Assembly (NCBI RefSeq): GCF_014201375.1 | Contig: NZ_JACHDZ010000001.1 | Location: 310,001-374,000, forward strand | Length of the DNA stretch: 64,000 nucleotides | Direction: 5' to 3' | From: Tunturiibacter empetritectus | GTDB taxonomy: Bacteria > Acidobacteriota > Terriglobia > Terriglobales > Acidobacteriaceae | Shown here: positions 8,040 through 17,683 of the stretch, in pieces | How positions within the stretch are numbered: position 1 is the stretch's first letter | Layout of the letters: the number at the start of each line of letters is the position of its first letter | The notes under the pieces: generated by a model | Database searches by the model: none | What the model saw: the letters and a program-made list of their open reading frames with translations, nothing else | What the model was told of the DNA's origin: nothing | Made by a program: the position numbers and the translations under genes

Positions 8040-9206
8040 TCAAGCAATCATCGATCTTCCTGACAAGAAGGTTTGTATGACCCCGGCCGACGGTGATAGT
8101 ACGGTGATATTGGCCGCGCGACCCTCTTCCAGGCTGCCCCAACTGTCATCGATGCCCATTAGTCGAGAAGGGTTTCGCGAGGCGGCGGCGACAGCGGTCT
8201 CCAGGTTTGCGCCGGTAAAGTTCATGAGGTTCTGTACTCCGCGGTCAAGAGTCAATACGCTGCCCGCAAGAACGCCATCGGAGGTGCAACGCCCGTCATG
8301 TACCTCCACCTTCATATCGCCCAGCATGTAAGTCCCATCTGGCATTCCGGTGGCACTCATGCCATCGGTCACCAGAATGATGCGGTCCCTCTCTTTGGCT
8401 TTGAAGAAGAGCCGGACCATCAAGGGGTCTACATGAATGCCATCACAGATGATCTCGGCAAACAGGGAGCGCTTATCCAGCACATAGGCCGCCAGTCCAG
8501 GCTCTCGATGATCGATAGCCCGCATTGCATTGAACGTATGGGTTGCGGAACGCGCTCCAGCTACAAAGGCCGCCTCCGCCTCGCATACCCTGGCGTCGCT
8601 GTGTCCCATGCTGCAACGAACTCCCAGGGCAGTTGCGTGCGCGATCAATTCAGCCGCTCCGGGCAACTCAGGAGCAATCGTCATAAGGCGAATCTGGCCC
8701 TCTGCTGCCTGCCAGAAACGGTCGAACAGTGAGACAGAGGGCACTTCCAGCAGAGCCTCCGTATGTACGCCACGTTTTAGATGAGAGAGAAACGGCCCTT
8801 CGAGATGTATCCCCAAGGGGGTAGCACCATGGTCGGCAGCCTCCGCCCACCGTCTGATCTCAGCCGCAAGTCCCGTCAATGAGCGTAGAGTCTCATCCGT
8901 CGGAGACGTCACTGTAGTTGGAAAGTATGCCCCTACGCCGCGGCTCGAAAGGTAGAATCCAATCGCTTTCAGCGCCTTAGAGTCGGCTTCCATGACGTCG
9001 TGTCCAGCGCAACCATGAATATGTATGTCGACATACGTTGGCACCAGAGTGGCCTCACAAAAGCTATATGTTGCCTGCACCCGTTCGTAAGCGGCGGCGT
9101 TCAGACTCTCTATCTGGCTGATGCGACCATCTTCTATTGTTACCAGCGGGTACTCAACCACCAAGTCCGAATTTATGAGTCTCCGCGCCGCTATCGTACT
9201 AGTCAT
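8040..9206 (-). CDS. nagA: N-acetylglucosamine-6-phosphate deacetylase
   Basis: 388 residues, the usual length for NagA. Amidohydrolase features in order are YVDIHIHGCAGHD (metal-binding HxH), HLEGPFLSHLKRGVH (metal-binding Glu), CSMGHSDA, SATHTFNAM, ICDGIHV and LVTDGMSATGM with the catalytic Asp. The enzyme removes acetate from GlcNAc-6-P to give GlcN-6-P in the cytosol. It is divergent from the SIS-domain deaminase gene across a 350-bp gap that holds a candidate GntR operator. An AAAGGGCAGC purine stretch supports the ATG at 9206. Confidence 0.93.
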   Translation of the reverse strand: MTSTIAARRLINSDLVVEYPLVTIEDGRISQIESLNAAAYERVQATYSFCEATLVPTYVDIHIHGCAGHDVMEADSKALKAIGFYLSSRGVGAYFPTTVTSPTDETLRSLTGLAAEIRRWAEAADHGATPLGIHLEGPFLSHLKRGVHTEALLEVPSVSLFDRFWQAAEGQIRLMTIAPELPGAAELIAHATALGVRCSMGHSDARVCEAEAAFVAGARSATHTFNAMRAIDHREPGLAAYVLDKRSLFAEIICDGIHVDPLMVRLFFKAKERDRIILVTDGMSATGMPDGTYMLGDMKVEVHDGRCTSDGVLAGSVLTLDRGVQNLMNFTGANLETAVAAASRNPSRLMGIDDSWGSLEEGRAANITVLSPSAGVIQTFLSGRSMIA

Positions 9207-9342
9207 TGCTGCCCTTTCGTCGGCTTCACGTTGAACGCAAGCTCTAGTTAATCATGTTCTGAACCTTCGCGCGGACCTGGTGAAGGCGATAAGCCTTGGA
9301 TACCAACATTCGTAAACAAGCACTATCCTCCACACTGCAAAT

Positions 9343-9364
9343 CCAGTATAGTCGTACATACAAG
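9343..9364. promoter_or_regulatory. Candidate NagR/DasR-type operator in the nagA/deaminase divergent promoter region
   Basis: CCAGTATAGTCGTACATACAAG shares CAGTATAGTC and ACATACAA with the site at 5715-5741 but with a shorter spacer. It sits between the divergent nagA and SIS-deaminase genes and could control both. Recurrence in the same locus beside a GntR gene is the evidence; binding is inferred. Confidence 0.5.
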
Positions 9365-9553
9365 TCTAACGTTGGAAAGATTTCCTTCAGGGCGAAGTAA
9401 TCTCTCTATGGTGCGCGGTCGGCATAAGCTTGATTTAAGATGCGCCTCGCGAGTCATCGAGTGCACATTTACCGTCTTCAACGGGTCAGTTGCTCCGGAG
9501 AACTGCCCCACAATCGTCAACGCAGCCAAAAAGCCATTGGGTGCCAAAAGCAG

Positions 9554-10699
9554 ATGACAGAACCGACGCTCATTCCGCAGAAGCTTGTGACATTTCCTCA
9601 CGCCATGCTGCGCGAGATCTACGAGCAACCCCAGGCTCTCGCCGCGACTATCGAGCAATATGTTCCAGGCGGCGTCTCAACAGCAGAGACGTTTCAACCG
9701 GTTGTCGATGCCATCGGAGGGCGAGAGCGGCTGGTTATTGCCGCCAGTGGATCTAGCCGGCACGCGGGTCTTGCCGGTGAAATCATGCTTGAAGATCTGG
9801 CTGGAATCTCAGTCGACGTCGAATACGCCAGTGAATATACCTATCGCTCAACGCATACGCTGCATAACCCCGGCGTCGTCGTTATCTCTCAGTCCGGGGA
9901 GACGGCCGATACATTAGCCGCTCTGCGAGAAGCCCACGCCCGGGGACTTGCCACTGTCGCAATCACCAATAATGCTCATTCCAGCATGGCAACCGAGGCG
10001 AGCGCCTCAATGCCAACTCTTGCTGGTGTTGAGAAGGCCATTCCGGCAACGAAGAGCTTTACCACGCAGCTTGCGGTACTCTACTCTCTCGCTCTTCACC
10101 TGGCTCGCGTTCGTGGTCGCATGACGCTCCAGGCTGCCGAGGCGCACGGCCGCCAGCTTCAGGAGATTCCCGGTCTCCTTCAAGCCGCATTGCCGGAATG
10201 GCAGAGACAGATTGAAGCGTTGACGCCTCAGTTGGCAAGCTCTCGAACGCTGCTTTACCTTGGTCGTGGTGCACACTATGCGATCGCCCGAGAAGGTGCG
10301 CTCAAGCTTAAGGAGTCCGCATATTTGAATGCAGAAGGATATCCCTCTGGCGAACTGAAACATGGCCCCAATGCTCTCGTGAGCAAGGACTCTCCGCTCA
10401 TCATGATTGCTACCGCCGACTCTGGCGATCCTGACTCTCTGCTGCGCTACTCCAAGGTCCTACAGCTGATGAAGGATATGCGGACACAAGGTGCAAGAAT
10501 TATTGCCTTGGCGACCGAAGGCGATCAGGAGGTCCCTCAGTACAGCGACTCCTGCCTCTTTATTCCCGCCAGCAACGATCTACTCTCGACCATCTTAGAG
10601 GTCGTTCCATTTCAACTGCTTGCCTACTCCTTGGCGATCAGCCGTGGCATCGATGTCGATCGGCCTAGAAACCTGGTCAAGGCCGTCATAGCGGAGTAA
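9554..10699 (+). CDS. SIS-domain glucosamine-6-phosphate deaminase (NagB-II / GlmS isomerase-like)
   Basis: 381 residues from the ATG at 9554; the in-frame extension upstream is not protein-like. The protein has two SIS domains and no glutamine amidotransferase domain. Its motifs match the isomerase half of GlmS: AASGSSRHAGLAGE, SQSGETADTLAALREA, AITNNAHSSMA, YLGRGAHYAIAREGALKLKE and YPSGELKHGP. Stand-alone proteins of this type next to NagA act as GlcN-6-P deaminases (NagB-II), producing fructose-6-P and ammonia. It completes the route ManNAc-6-P/GlcNAc-6-P to fructose-6-P encoded by this locus. Confidence 0.88.
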   Translation: MTEPTLIPQKLVTFPHAMLREIYEQPQALAATIEQYVPGGVSTAETFQPVVDAIGGRERLVIAASGSSRHAGLAGEIMLEDLAGISVDVEYASEYTYRSTHTLHNPGVVVISQSGETADTLAALREAHARGLATVAITNNAHSSMATEASASMPTLAGVEKAIPATKSFTTQLAVLYSLALHLARVRGRMTLQAAEAHGRQLQEIPGLLQAALPEWQRQIEALTPQLASSRTLLYLGRGAHYAIAREGALKLKESAYLNAEGYPSGELKHGPNALVSKDSPLIMIATADSGDPDSLLRYSKVLQLMKDMRTQGARIIALATEGDQEVPQYSDSCLFIPASNDLLSTILEVVPFQLLAYSLAISRGIDVDRPRNLVKAVIAE

Positions 10700-11034
10700 T
10701 TCTCGGACAAACCGTTCCGCTTCAATCCACTGGTAGTCCTACGTGCATTTGAAATAATTTCTAGCTTTATACTCCCGACCTTCGCCCTATGTGGCGACGC
10801 TGAACCGTGTCTCTTTATATAAATCCATCCTAACCACTACATATGGGTCGTTTAACTGGTCTTCAAGCAAGCCCTCTGCCATTCCCTCTCTATTGAATCT
10901 TCTGACTACACCCAGCGAGACTAGGGCCAAACGAGCCGCCGCCGTGGTGCAACTTTCGTGTAATAGGTAGTGCTCACTCAGGAGGTTACGGTGGGTACTA
11001 AAGTTTGGTCGAAGTAACGAGCCAAGGGGACCCT
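10700..11034. other. Intergenic region before the giant Ig-repeat protein
   Basis: 335 bp with no credible gene. It separates the deaminase from the large surface protein and presumably carries that gene's promoter and a long leader; AAGGGGA lies 5 bp before the ATG at 11035. No known riboswitch was recognised. Confidence 0.4.
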
Positions 11035-14000
11035 ATGAAGCGCTTGTCTCACCGTTCGCCTTGTTTTTCTGTCTCGGTGTTTATGGGCATTTGCCGGACG
11101 CGAGTTTTCTCTCCCCTCGTGTTGATGTCAATTCTTTCCTCTGCGGCCTTTGGAATAACGCCTAAACCAACGCCAACTATCACGACATTGGCAATCTCAG
11201 CGACTTCGGTCCCCTATAAGACACCAATTACTTTGACTGCAACCGTCACAGCCGGAAACTCGCCAATCAGCGCAGGTCTGGTGCTTTTTTGTGAGGCGAC
11301 AGCAAAGTTTTGCGAAAATAACTCCGCTTTGGGTATTGCGCAACTGACCTTCCCGGCGGCAACCGCGTCCGTAAAGATTGGCAGCGGACCGATTGGAAAC
11401 CACAGTTATAAAGCAGTGTTCAGGGCAAATAATACTTATGCTACTAGTGAGTCGAATACAGTCACCTATGCCGTCACGGGGACTTATGCTTCGAGCCTGA
11501 CGTTGACCTCTGCAGGTTCCATCGGAAACTACAGTCTCACAGGAACGGTTGCAGGTTTTGGGTCGCTAAATACGGGCCCCAGCGGTAGTATTTCGTTTCT
11601 AGACACCAGCACAAGTAACAGCCTGCTTGGTACTGAGAACCTGACTGTATCTACGCTTTCAACAACCTTTCTTCAAAATCAGCCATTCGCGATAGGTGGA
11701 AATGGAACAACTTTGAGGTCAGTGGCAATTGCGTCGGCCTATCTCGATACCGACAATAACCTGGATGTCGTAACCGGAGATGCTGCGCAGACGATCTCTG
11801 TACTTCTTGGAAACGGGGACGGAACCTTCCAGCCAAAGGTAAATTATGCCGGCTGTGTCGTAGGGAAAGCTCTCCAGATTCTCCTTGCCGATTTCAATCG
11901 AGACGGCGTCACTGACATTGCCCTAGGTTGTTCCGATGGCACGAATGGTGGTCTCGTGATCATTCTTGGCAGCGGGGACGGCAAATTTCAGGCGCCGGTT
12001 TATTATCCAACCGGCGATGTCGCGAGTATTGCCGTAGGAGATTTCAACGGTGATGGTCTTCTGGATATCGCGCTCTCCAATAGGTCACAGCAGAACGTCA
12101 CAATTTTTATTGGCGATGGAAGTGGTAAGTTTGTCCCTGAAGCGGTGACTCTTCTCACTCCTGCTCTCGCCCATGGCGTGGTTGTTGCAGACTTCAACCT
12201 GGACGGCCACGACGATGTGGCCTATGCGGTCGATACTTCGTCGCCCAACAGTTCGTTGTCGGACCTCTATCTTGCCCTTGGGAATGGCGACGGCACATTT
12301 CAGGTGCCAACATCTCCAGTGGCGACCAAGATAGGAGAATTCCTCACCGCGGGTGATACAAACGCCGACGACTTCCCCGATATCGTCTCCAGTTCAATTA
12401 CTCGTCCAGGTAGCGGGAACAGCAATATTGGCAACAGTCTTTTCGTCCTTCTTGGAGATGGAAAGGGAGATTTTACGACCACGCCCTATGTCTCTGACAT
12501 CCCATCAGACCCCCACCTTGCTGATGTGAATGGAGATGGAATCCCTGACATCATCGCAGGAGGTAGTACCGGCGCTCTCGTTTATCAGGGCAATGGCGAT
12601 GGAACTTTTCAGAATTATCAGGAGCCTGGCATAGGTGGCTTCGCACTCACATATGCCGTAAATGCAGGAGACTATAACAACGACGGCAATGCGGATCTCA
12701 TTGGAACCGATGCGGACACACCACGTGCAGCTGTTTCGCTGAGTCAGGTTCAACAGTCATCTGTAGCCTCCGCCCTCACTCAGGTCGCTGTCTTTCCACT
12801 TGGTAGTGGCGTTCATCAAGTGGATGCGAGTTACTCTGGCGACTCTATATACGTAGGTAGCGTCTCAGCCACTGTCCCACTTACTGCCGCACCCGTAAAT
12901 ACGACACTTGCTCTGACGGCGTCTGCAACTTCAGCTATTTTGCCTGGGCAGGCTATCGTGTTGACGGCTGTCCTGTCCCCCTACACAGTCGGGCCGCCAA
13001 CCACGACGACTAACAATGAGCCAATAAAATTCTTCACCGGTACCACTCTGCTTGGCTCTGGAAGCCTGGTGAACGGAGTTGCTACGCTAACGACAACTAC
13101 GTTGCCGGTGGGAGCCGATGCCCTCACTGCCGTATTCGCTGGAGACTCAAACTACAACCCCAGCAATTCGAATACGGTAACGGCCACAGTTTCTAATGTC
13201 TTGCTAAGCTCGTCGCTCAATCCGTCGATTTATTTGCAATCTGTTACCTTCACTGGAACTGTAGCTACTGGAAAAACTGGAACAATAACCTTTTTCGACG
13301 GCACGACGAGCATCGGAAGCGGCATCATATCCGGCACAACCGCGACGTTCACAACTTCTAGTCTCTCAGTAGGCGCCCATAATATAACCGCGCAGTATGG
13401 CTCTAACAAATCCCCTGTACTTGTTCAGGTAGTCAATAAGGCGACACCAACCGTAAGTGTTGTAACTTCTGGACCCAGCACTTACGGTGACACCGTTACG
13501 ATCACAGCTTCGGTTCCAACTGATGCGACTGGCACGATTGTCTTTACGAGCGGGACCCTCTCGCTTGGCTCGGGAGCCATCACCGGTGGCACAGTAGCAG
13601 TAACTACGACGCTGTTGTCGCCACCAAGTGATCTCATCACTGCCACTTACAGCGGGGATGGCAACTACAACTCGGCCGTGGGAACTACTACCCAGACTGT
13701 AACTAAAGACAGCATCACATCGACCTTGACATCTTCAGTCAATCCCTCATTGCCAGGAGGGGCAGTCACCTTTACAGACACGCTGTCGGCAAACTTGGCT
13801 GGTACGGTCTCGTTTGCGAGCGGCTCGACCCTTCTGGGGAGTTCAACACTGGCGAATGGTGTTGCCACGTTCACGACCTCAACGCTTCCTCTTGGCAATA
13901 ACGTCATTATCGCGACATATGGTGGCGATGGAAATGACAATTCTTCCAGTTCTACCTTGACTCAAGTCGTTGCGAAGCTAAGTCCATCGGTGACAGTTGC

Positions 14001-16992
14001 CACCTCCGGTCCGAGTATTTATGGCCATTCCATCACAATTACTGCATCTGTGCCGACCGGTCCGACTGGCACGATTACGCTCACAAGCGGTGGTGTGACC
14101 TTGGGATCAGGCACTGTAACATCAACTTCCGGAACAGTCACGATTTCGACCGCGATATTGCCAGTAGGTAGCGATCTGATTACGGGAAACTACAGTGGAG
14201 ACAATATTAACAACTCGGCGACGGGTTCCACGACTCAGACGGTAACGAAAGCGTCCCCCACTGAGGCGCTCTCGTCGTCGATCAATCCGTCTGTGGCGAA
14301 TCAGTCGGTGGTCTTTACAGCGTCTGTTTCGTCCACTGCAACCGGCACCGTGACCTTCATGATCGGTTCGACCACTCTGGGAACATCACCCCTGACCAAC
14401 GGGGTGGCAACGATAAGCAGCACAACGCTGCCAATCGGTTCCGACACGATTACTGCCACTTACAATGGCGATACGAATAACAACACAGCGACGGCGACTC
14501 TGACCCAGACTGTGAATAAGGCGACACCGACGGTGATTGTTACTACCTCAGGCTCCAGCACGGTTGGAAGTCCTGTCACGATCACGGCGACGGTCCCCCC
14601 TGGTACAACCGGCACAATAACGGTCACCAGTGGCGGCACGACCTTGGGATCTGGGACAGTAAATCCGACGACCGGAACTGTAACCGTCACTACGACGACG
14701 CTTCCGGTAGGCAGTGATCCGATCACCGCCTCTTACGGTGGCGATACGAATGACAACCCAGCCACCGGCACTACCACCCAAACCGTGACCAAGGCCACTC
14801 CGATCGTTACTCTAACTTCCTCGGCGAACCCATCTGCGGTGAATCAGTCTGTGACCTTTACTGCTTCGCTTCCATCTGGCGTGACCGGCACGGTGACCTT
14901 TACCAGTGGTTCAACTGTTCTCGGCACTTCAACAATAACGGGTGGAGATGCAACTATCTCCACATCTACCCTGCCGACAGGTAGCGACACGATTACCGCC
15001 ACCTACAACGGAGATACCAATAACAATTCCGCAACCGCTAGCCTCGCACAATCCGTCGGGAAAAATACGCCGCCCGTGACGGTGACCACCTCTGGATCCA
15101 GCACCTACGGTGGTTCGGTCACGATTACAACGACTGTTCCCCCTGGTACAACCGGAACAATCACGGTCACTAGCGGCGGCACTACGTTGGGATCTGGCAC
15201 AGTAAATCCGACGACCGGAACTGTAATCGTTACCACGACGACGCTTCCGGTAGGCAGTGATCCGATCACAGCTTCCTACGGTGGCGATACGAACAACAAT
15301 CCCGCAACCGGCTCAACTACCCAAATTGTGGCAAAAGCAACTCCTTCTGTTAATCTGACATCTTCCACTAATCCGTCTGCTTTCAATCAAGCTGTAACGT
15401 TCACAGCCACGCTTCCGACCAGTGTAACTGGCACAGTGACCTTCACCAGTGGTTCAACTCTTCTCGGCACCTCAACAATAACGAGTGGATTTGCAACCAT
15501 CTCCGCTTCTATTTTGCCGATAGGAAGCGACGCGATCACCGCCACCTACAACGGAGATGCCAATAACAACTCCGCAACCGGTAGCCTCACACAATCCGTC
15601 GGGAAAAATACGCCGATCCTGCCTCCGCCTGTTGTGTCGTCATCTAACCTACCCATCGATACGCCCGAGACTATTACCGAGACAGTCCCAACAGGCGTTA
15701 CTGGTACAGTTACTTTCTCGAACGGTACGACTCCATTAGGATCAGCGACCATTGTGAATGGTGTTGCAACTATTACAGTTCCATCGCTTCCATTCGGAGT
15801 TAATTCCATTACTGCGGCCACCTCAGGAGACGCGAATAATAATCCTGCTACGTCACCACCTACTCTTGTAACGGTAGGAAAAACAGCCACCGTTGTAACC
15901 CTAACGTCGTCCACTAATCCATCGGCAATTAGTCAATCTATAACCTTCTCCGCTGCCGTACATCTTGGGGCAACTGGTTTGGTGACCTTTCTCGACGGTT
16001 CGACCACTCTAGGCACTGGAGTAGTCAATACTTCAGGAGTAGCGACTTTTTCTACATCCGCATTGACGATTGGGTCTCACCCCATCACTGCATCTTATGG
16101 GGGCGACTCGAGCTATAGCCCATCTATCTCCTCTGTGTTAGTACAGGTCATCAGTAAGATCCCAACCGTTATTACTATCGCTGAGAGTACGCCTGCCCAA
16201 CTCATCGAGACTGGGATTACCTTTACCGCCACCGTTACTGCTTCGAGCCCAAATGCTACTGGAACGGTAACGTTTATGGATGGCACAACGATACTGGGAA
16301 CAGCTATTCTTACCTCGAATGGGGGTGTCGCAGTGTCGCTTAGCACCAATGCTAATGCGGCTCTCCTTACTTCCAAGCTGGCTACGGGCTCACATCAGAT
16401 CATAGCGGTCTATTCGGGAGACAGTTCCTTCGCACCCAGTACATCAGCTCCCGCGAACGACGTCGTGGAAGATTTCACGAACACAAACAGTGGCCCCGCT
16501 AGCCAGAACATCTTCCCAGGAGCGACTACAAGCTATAACTTCAGCATCGCTCCCGTTAGTGTCACAACCTTTCTCAACGATGTGGCACTAACAGTCACAG
16601 GCTTACCGCCAGGCTCAACCTATACCCTTACTCCATCCACGGTAGCTGCGGGCAGCGGAGTCACGGGAGTTGTTCTCAACGTTCAAACCAGCAACTCTCT
16701 CCGTGCACAGGACCATCCGTTCCAAGGTATGCCTCACAAAAGAAACGAACTGCCGATCGCTGTTGGGATGCTTGGACTTCTAGGACTCGGAACAATCCGA
16801 AAGTTTCGAAAGAAGATGCCTCGTACTTTGATGCTCGCCCTACTAGCACTCGGCTCTCTTCTACCAATCGCTGCACTTAGTGGCTGCGCAGGTGGGTATT
16901 TCACTCTTACTCCCACAACTTACACTGTCACGGTAACCGGTGTCGAAGGTACCGTCCAACATGCCGCAACCGCTACTTTGATCGTTCAGTAG
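11035..16992 (+). CDS. Giant secreted Ig-like repeat protein with FG-GAP/VCBS propeller
   Basis: 1985 residues from the ATG at 11035 (AAGGGGA site). A signal peptide covers residues 1 to about 42. An N-terminal Ig-like domain follows, then a beta-propeller-like block (about 215-570) with six or seven calcium-loop motifs such as DFNRDGVTD, DFNGDGLLD, DVNGDGIPD and DYNNDGNAD. Then come a dozen Ig-like domains of about 90 residues (Big_3_5-like), several nearly identical. Near the end, after the last Ig strands, sits an insert with two hydrophobic stretches separated by basic residues (LGLLGLGTIRKFRKK and LALLALGSLLPIAALSGC). This layout is common in acidobacterial surface proteins and may aid sorting. 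The role is probably adhesion or surface structure; the ligand is unknown. An outer-membrane barrel gene follows after 7 bp. Confidence 0.85.
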   Translation: MKRLSHRSPCFSVSVFMGICRTRVFSPLVLMSILSSAAFGITPKPTPTITTLAISATSVPYKTPITLTATVTAGNSPISAGLVLFCEATAKFCENNSALGIAQLTFPAATASVKIGSGPIGNHSYKAVFRANNTYATSESNTVTYAVTGTYASSLTLTSAGSIGNYSLTGTVAGFGSLNTGPSGSISFLDTSTSNSLLGTENLTVSTLSTTFLQNQPFAIGGNGTTLRSVAIASAYLDTDNNLDVVTGDAAQTISVLLGNGDGTFQPKVNYAGCVVGKALQILLADFNRDGVTDIALGCSDGTNGGLVIILGSGDGKFQAPVYYPTGDVASIAVGDFNGDGLLDIALSNRSQQNVTIFIGDGSGKFVPEAVTLLTPALAHGVVVADFNLDGHDDVAYAVDTSSPNSSLSDLYLALGNGDGTFQVPTSPVATKIGEFLTAGDTNADDFPDIVSSSITRPGSGNSNIGNSLFVLLGDGKGDFTTTPYVSDIPSDPHLADVNGDGIPDIIAGGSTGALVYQGNGDGTFQNYQEPGIGGFALTYAVNAGDYNNDGNADLIGTDADTPRAAVSLSQVQQSSVASALTQVAVFPLGSGVHQVDASYSGDSIYVGSVSATVPLTAAPVNTTLALTASATSAILPGQAIVLTAVLSPYTVGPPTTTTNNEPIKFFTGTTLLGSGSLVNGVATLTTTTLPVGADALTAVFAGDSNYNPSNSNTVTATVSNVLLSSSLNPSIYLQSVTFTGTVATGKTGTITFFDGTTSIGSGIISGTTATFTTSSLSVGAHNITAQYGSNKSPVLVQVVNKATPTVSVVTSGPSTYGDTVTITASVPTDATGTIVFTSGTLSLGSGAITGGTVAVTTTLLSPPSDLITATYSGDGNYNSAVGTTTQTVTKDSITSTLTSSVNPSLPGGAVTFTDTLSANLAGTVSFASGSTLLGSSTLANGVATFTTSTLPLGNNVIIATYGGDGNDNSSSSTLTQVVAKLSPSVTVATSGPSIYGHSITITASVPTGPTGTITLTSGGVTLGSGTVTSTSGTVTISTAILPVGSDLITGNYSGDNINNSATGSTTQTVTKASPTEALSSSINPSVANQSVVFTASVSSTATGTVTFMIGSTTLGTSPLTNGVATISSTTLPIGSDTITATYNGDTNNNTATATLTQTVNKATPTVIVTTSGSSTVGSPVTITATVPPGTTGTITVTSGGTTLGSGTVNPTTGTVTVTTTTLPVGSDPITASYGGDTNDNPATGTTTQTVTKATPIVTLTSSANPSAVNQSVTFTASLPSGVTGTVTFTSGSTVLGTSTITGGDATISTSTLPTGSDTITATYNGDTNNNSATASLAQSVGKNTPPVTVTTSGSSTYGGSVTITTTVPPGTTGTITVTSGGTTLGSGTVNPTTGTVIVTTTTLPVGSDPITASYGGDTNNNPATGSTTQIVAKATPSVNLTSSTNPSAFNQAVTFTATLPTSVTGTVTFTSGSTLLGTSTITSGFATISASILPIGSDAITATYNGDANNNSATGSLTQSVGKNTPILPPPVVSSSNLPIDTPETITETVPTGVTGTVTFSNGTTPLGSATIVNGVATITVPSLPFGVNSITAATSGDANNNPATSPPTLVTVGKTATVVTLTSSTNPSAISQSITFSAAVHLGATGLVTFLDGSTTLGTGVVNTSGVATFSTSALTIGSHPITASYGGDSSYSPSISSVLVQVISKIPTVITIAESTPAQLIETGITFTATVTASSPNATGTVTFMDGTTILGTAILTSNGGVAVSLSTNANAALLTSKLATGSHQIIAVYSGDSSFAPSTSAPANDVVEDFTNTNSGPASQNIFPGATTSYNFSIAPVSVTTFLNDVALTVTGLPPGSTYTLTPSTVAAGSGVTGVVLNVQTSNSLRAQDHPFQGMPHKRNELPIAVGMLGLLGLGTIRKFRKKMPRTLMLALLALGSLLPIAALSGCAGGYFTLTPTTYTVTVTGVEGTVQHAATATLIVQ
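13440..15890 (+). repeat. Intragenic tandem repeats encoding alternating Ig-like domains
   Basis: Units of about 270 bp start near 13443, 13706, 13975, 14250, 14518, 14789, 15058, 15331 and 15605. They alternate between an A type (TTSGSS or TSGPS opening) and a B type (SSxNPS opening), giving a 540-bp super-period. The segments at about 14550-14765 and 15090-15305 are almost identical at DNA level, which indicates recent duplication by recombination. Confidence 0.8.
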
Positions 16993-16999
16993 GAGAGGA

Positions 17000-17584
17000 A
17001 TGATGCATCTTCGAAGCGTCCTGCTTCTAATACTTCTATCCGTCTTGTCCGGGGTTCTGCATGCCCAGGCCATATCAATGGGTGGAATCAACGACGACAT
17101 ACCGCGATTCGAGGTGGGTGCCAACTATAACTACTTCCACGCGAACGCTCCCCCGGGCCAGTGTGGTTGCTTCTCGCTCAACGGAGGCAGTGGAACGATA
17201 CTTATAAACGTGACCCCCGTATGGGCCGCAGTAGCCGATATCGCGGTCGCACACGCTAACAACGTTGATAACACTTCTCAAAACATTACGATAGTTAACT
17301 ATCTCTTTGGTGCGCGGTACACTCGTCGAAATTCAAGCCGTTTCGTCCCTTATGGCGAAGTACTGTTTGGGGGAGCGAAAGAGGATGTCAATTTTCAATT
17401 CACGATCAATCGCAACTCGTTTGGGTTAGCTGCAGGAGGAGGCGTAAGCACTCGACTCAAGCGAAGACTGGGCTTGACCATTGCTGAATTTGATTATGTC
17501 TACACGCAGATCCCCAACGCCGCGAACGACCGTCAAAACAATATCAGAATTAGTACAGGTGTCACCTATAACTTCGGCCGATAG
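17000..17584 (+). CDS. Outer-membrane beta-barrel protein
   Basis: 194 residues with a clear signal peptide (LLLILLSVLSGVLHAQA). The mature part is built of alternating amphipathic strands (FEVGANYNYFHA, ITIVNYLFGARYT, FVPYGEVLFGGA, FGLAAGGGVSTRL, IRISTGVTYNFGR) and ends in Tyr-x-Phe-x-Arg, the layout of small 8-stranded OmpA/OmpW-like barrels in the outer membrane. It starts 7 bp after the giant Ig-repeat gene and is very likely co-transcribed with it. A role in anchoring or exporting that protein is possible but unproven. Confidence 0.8.
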   Translation: MMHLRSVLLLILLSVLSGVLHAQAISMGGINDDIPRFEVGANYNYFHANAPPGQCGCFSLNGGSGTILINVTPVWAAVADIAVAHANNVDNTSQNITIVNYLFGARYTRRNSSRFVPYGEVLFGGAKEDVNFQFTINRNSFGLAAGGGVSTRLKRRLGLTIAEFDYVYTQIPNAANDRQNNIRISTGVTYNFGR

Positions 17585-17683
17585 CTTGAATCGACGAGCA
17601 GACCCTAATGTCGATTCTAAAATGGAACCGCTTTTTCTCAACCCCAAGGCTCGACGGTGAATCTAATAGGGTTGGCTCCAGCA

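Noticed and set aside
10920..11034. Possible cyclic-di-GMP riboswitch ahead of the giant Ig-repeat gene
   Set aside because: The leader has some purine-rich loops, but the conserved GEMM bases and stem order could not be matched.
13440..15890. CRISPR-like regular repetition
   Set aside because: The period is about 270 bp, in frame, and encodes Ig-like domains; it is protein repetition and not an array.
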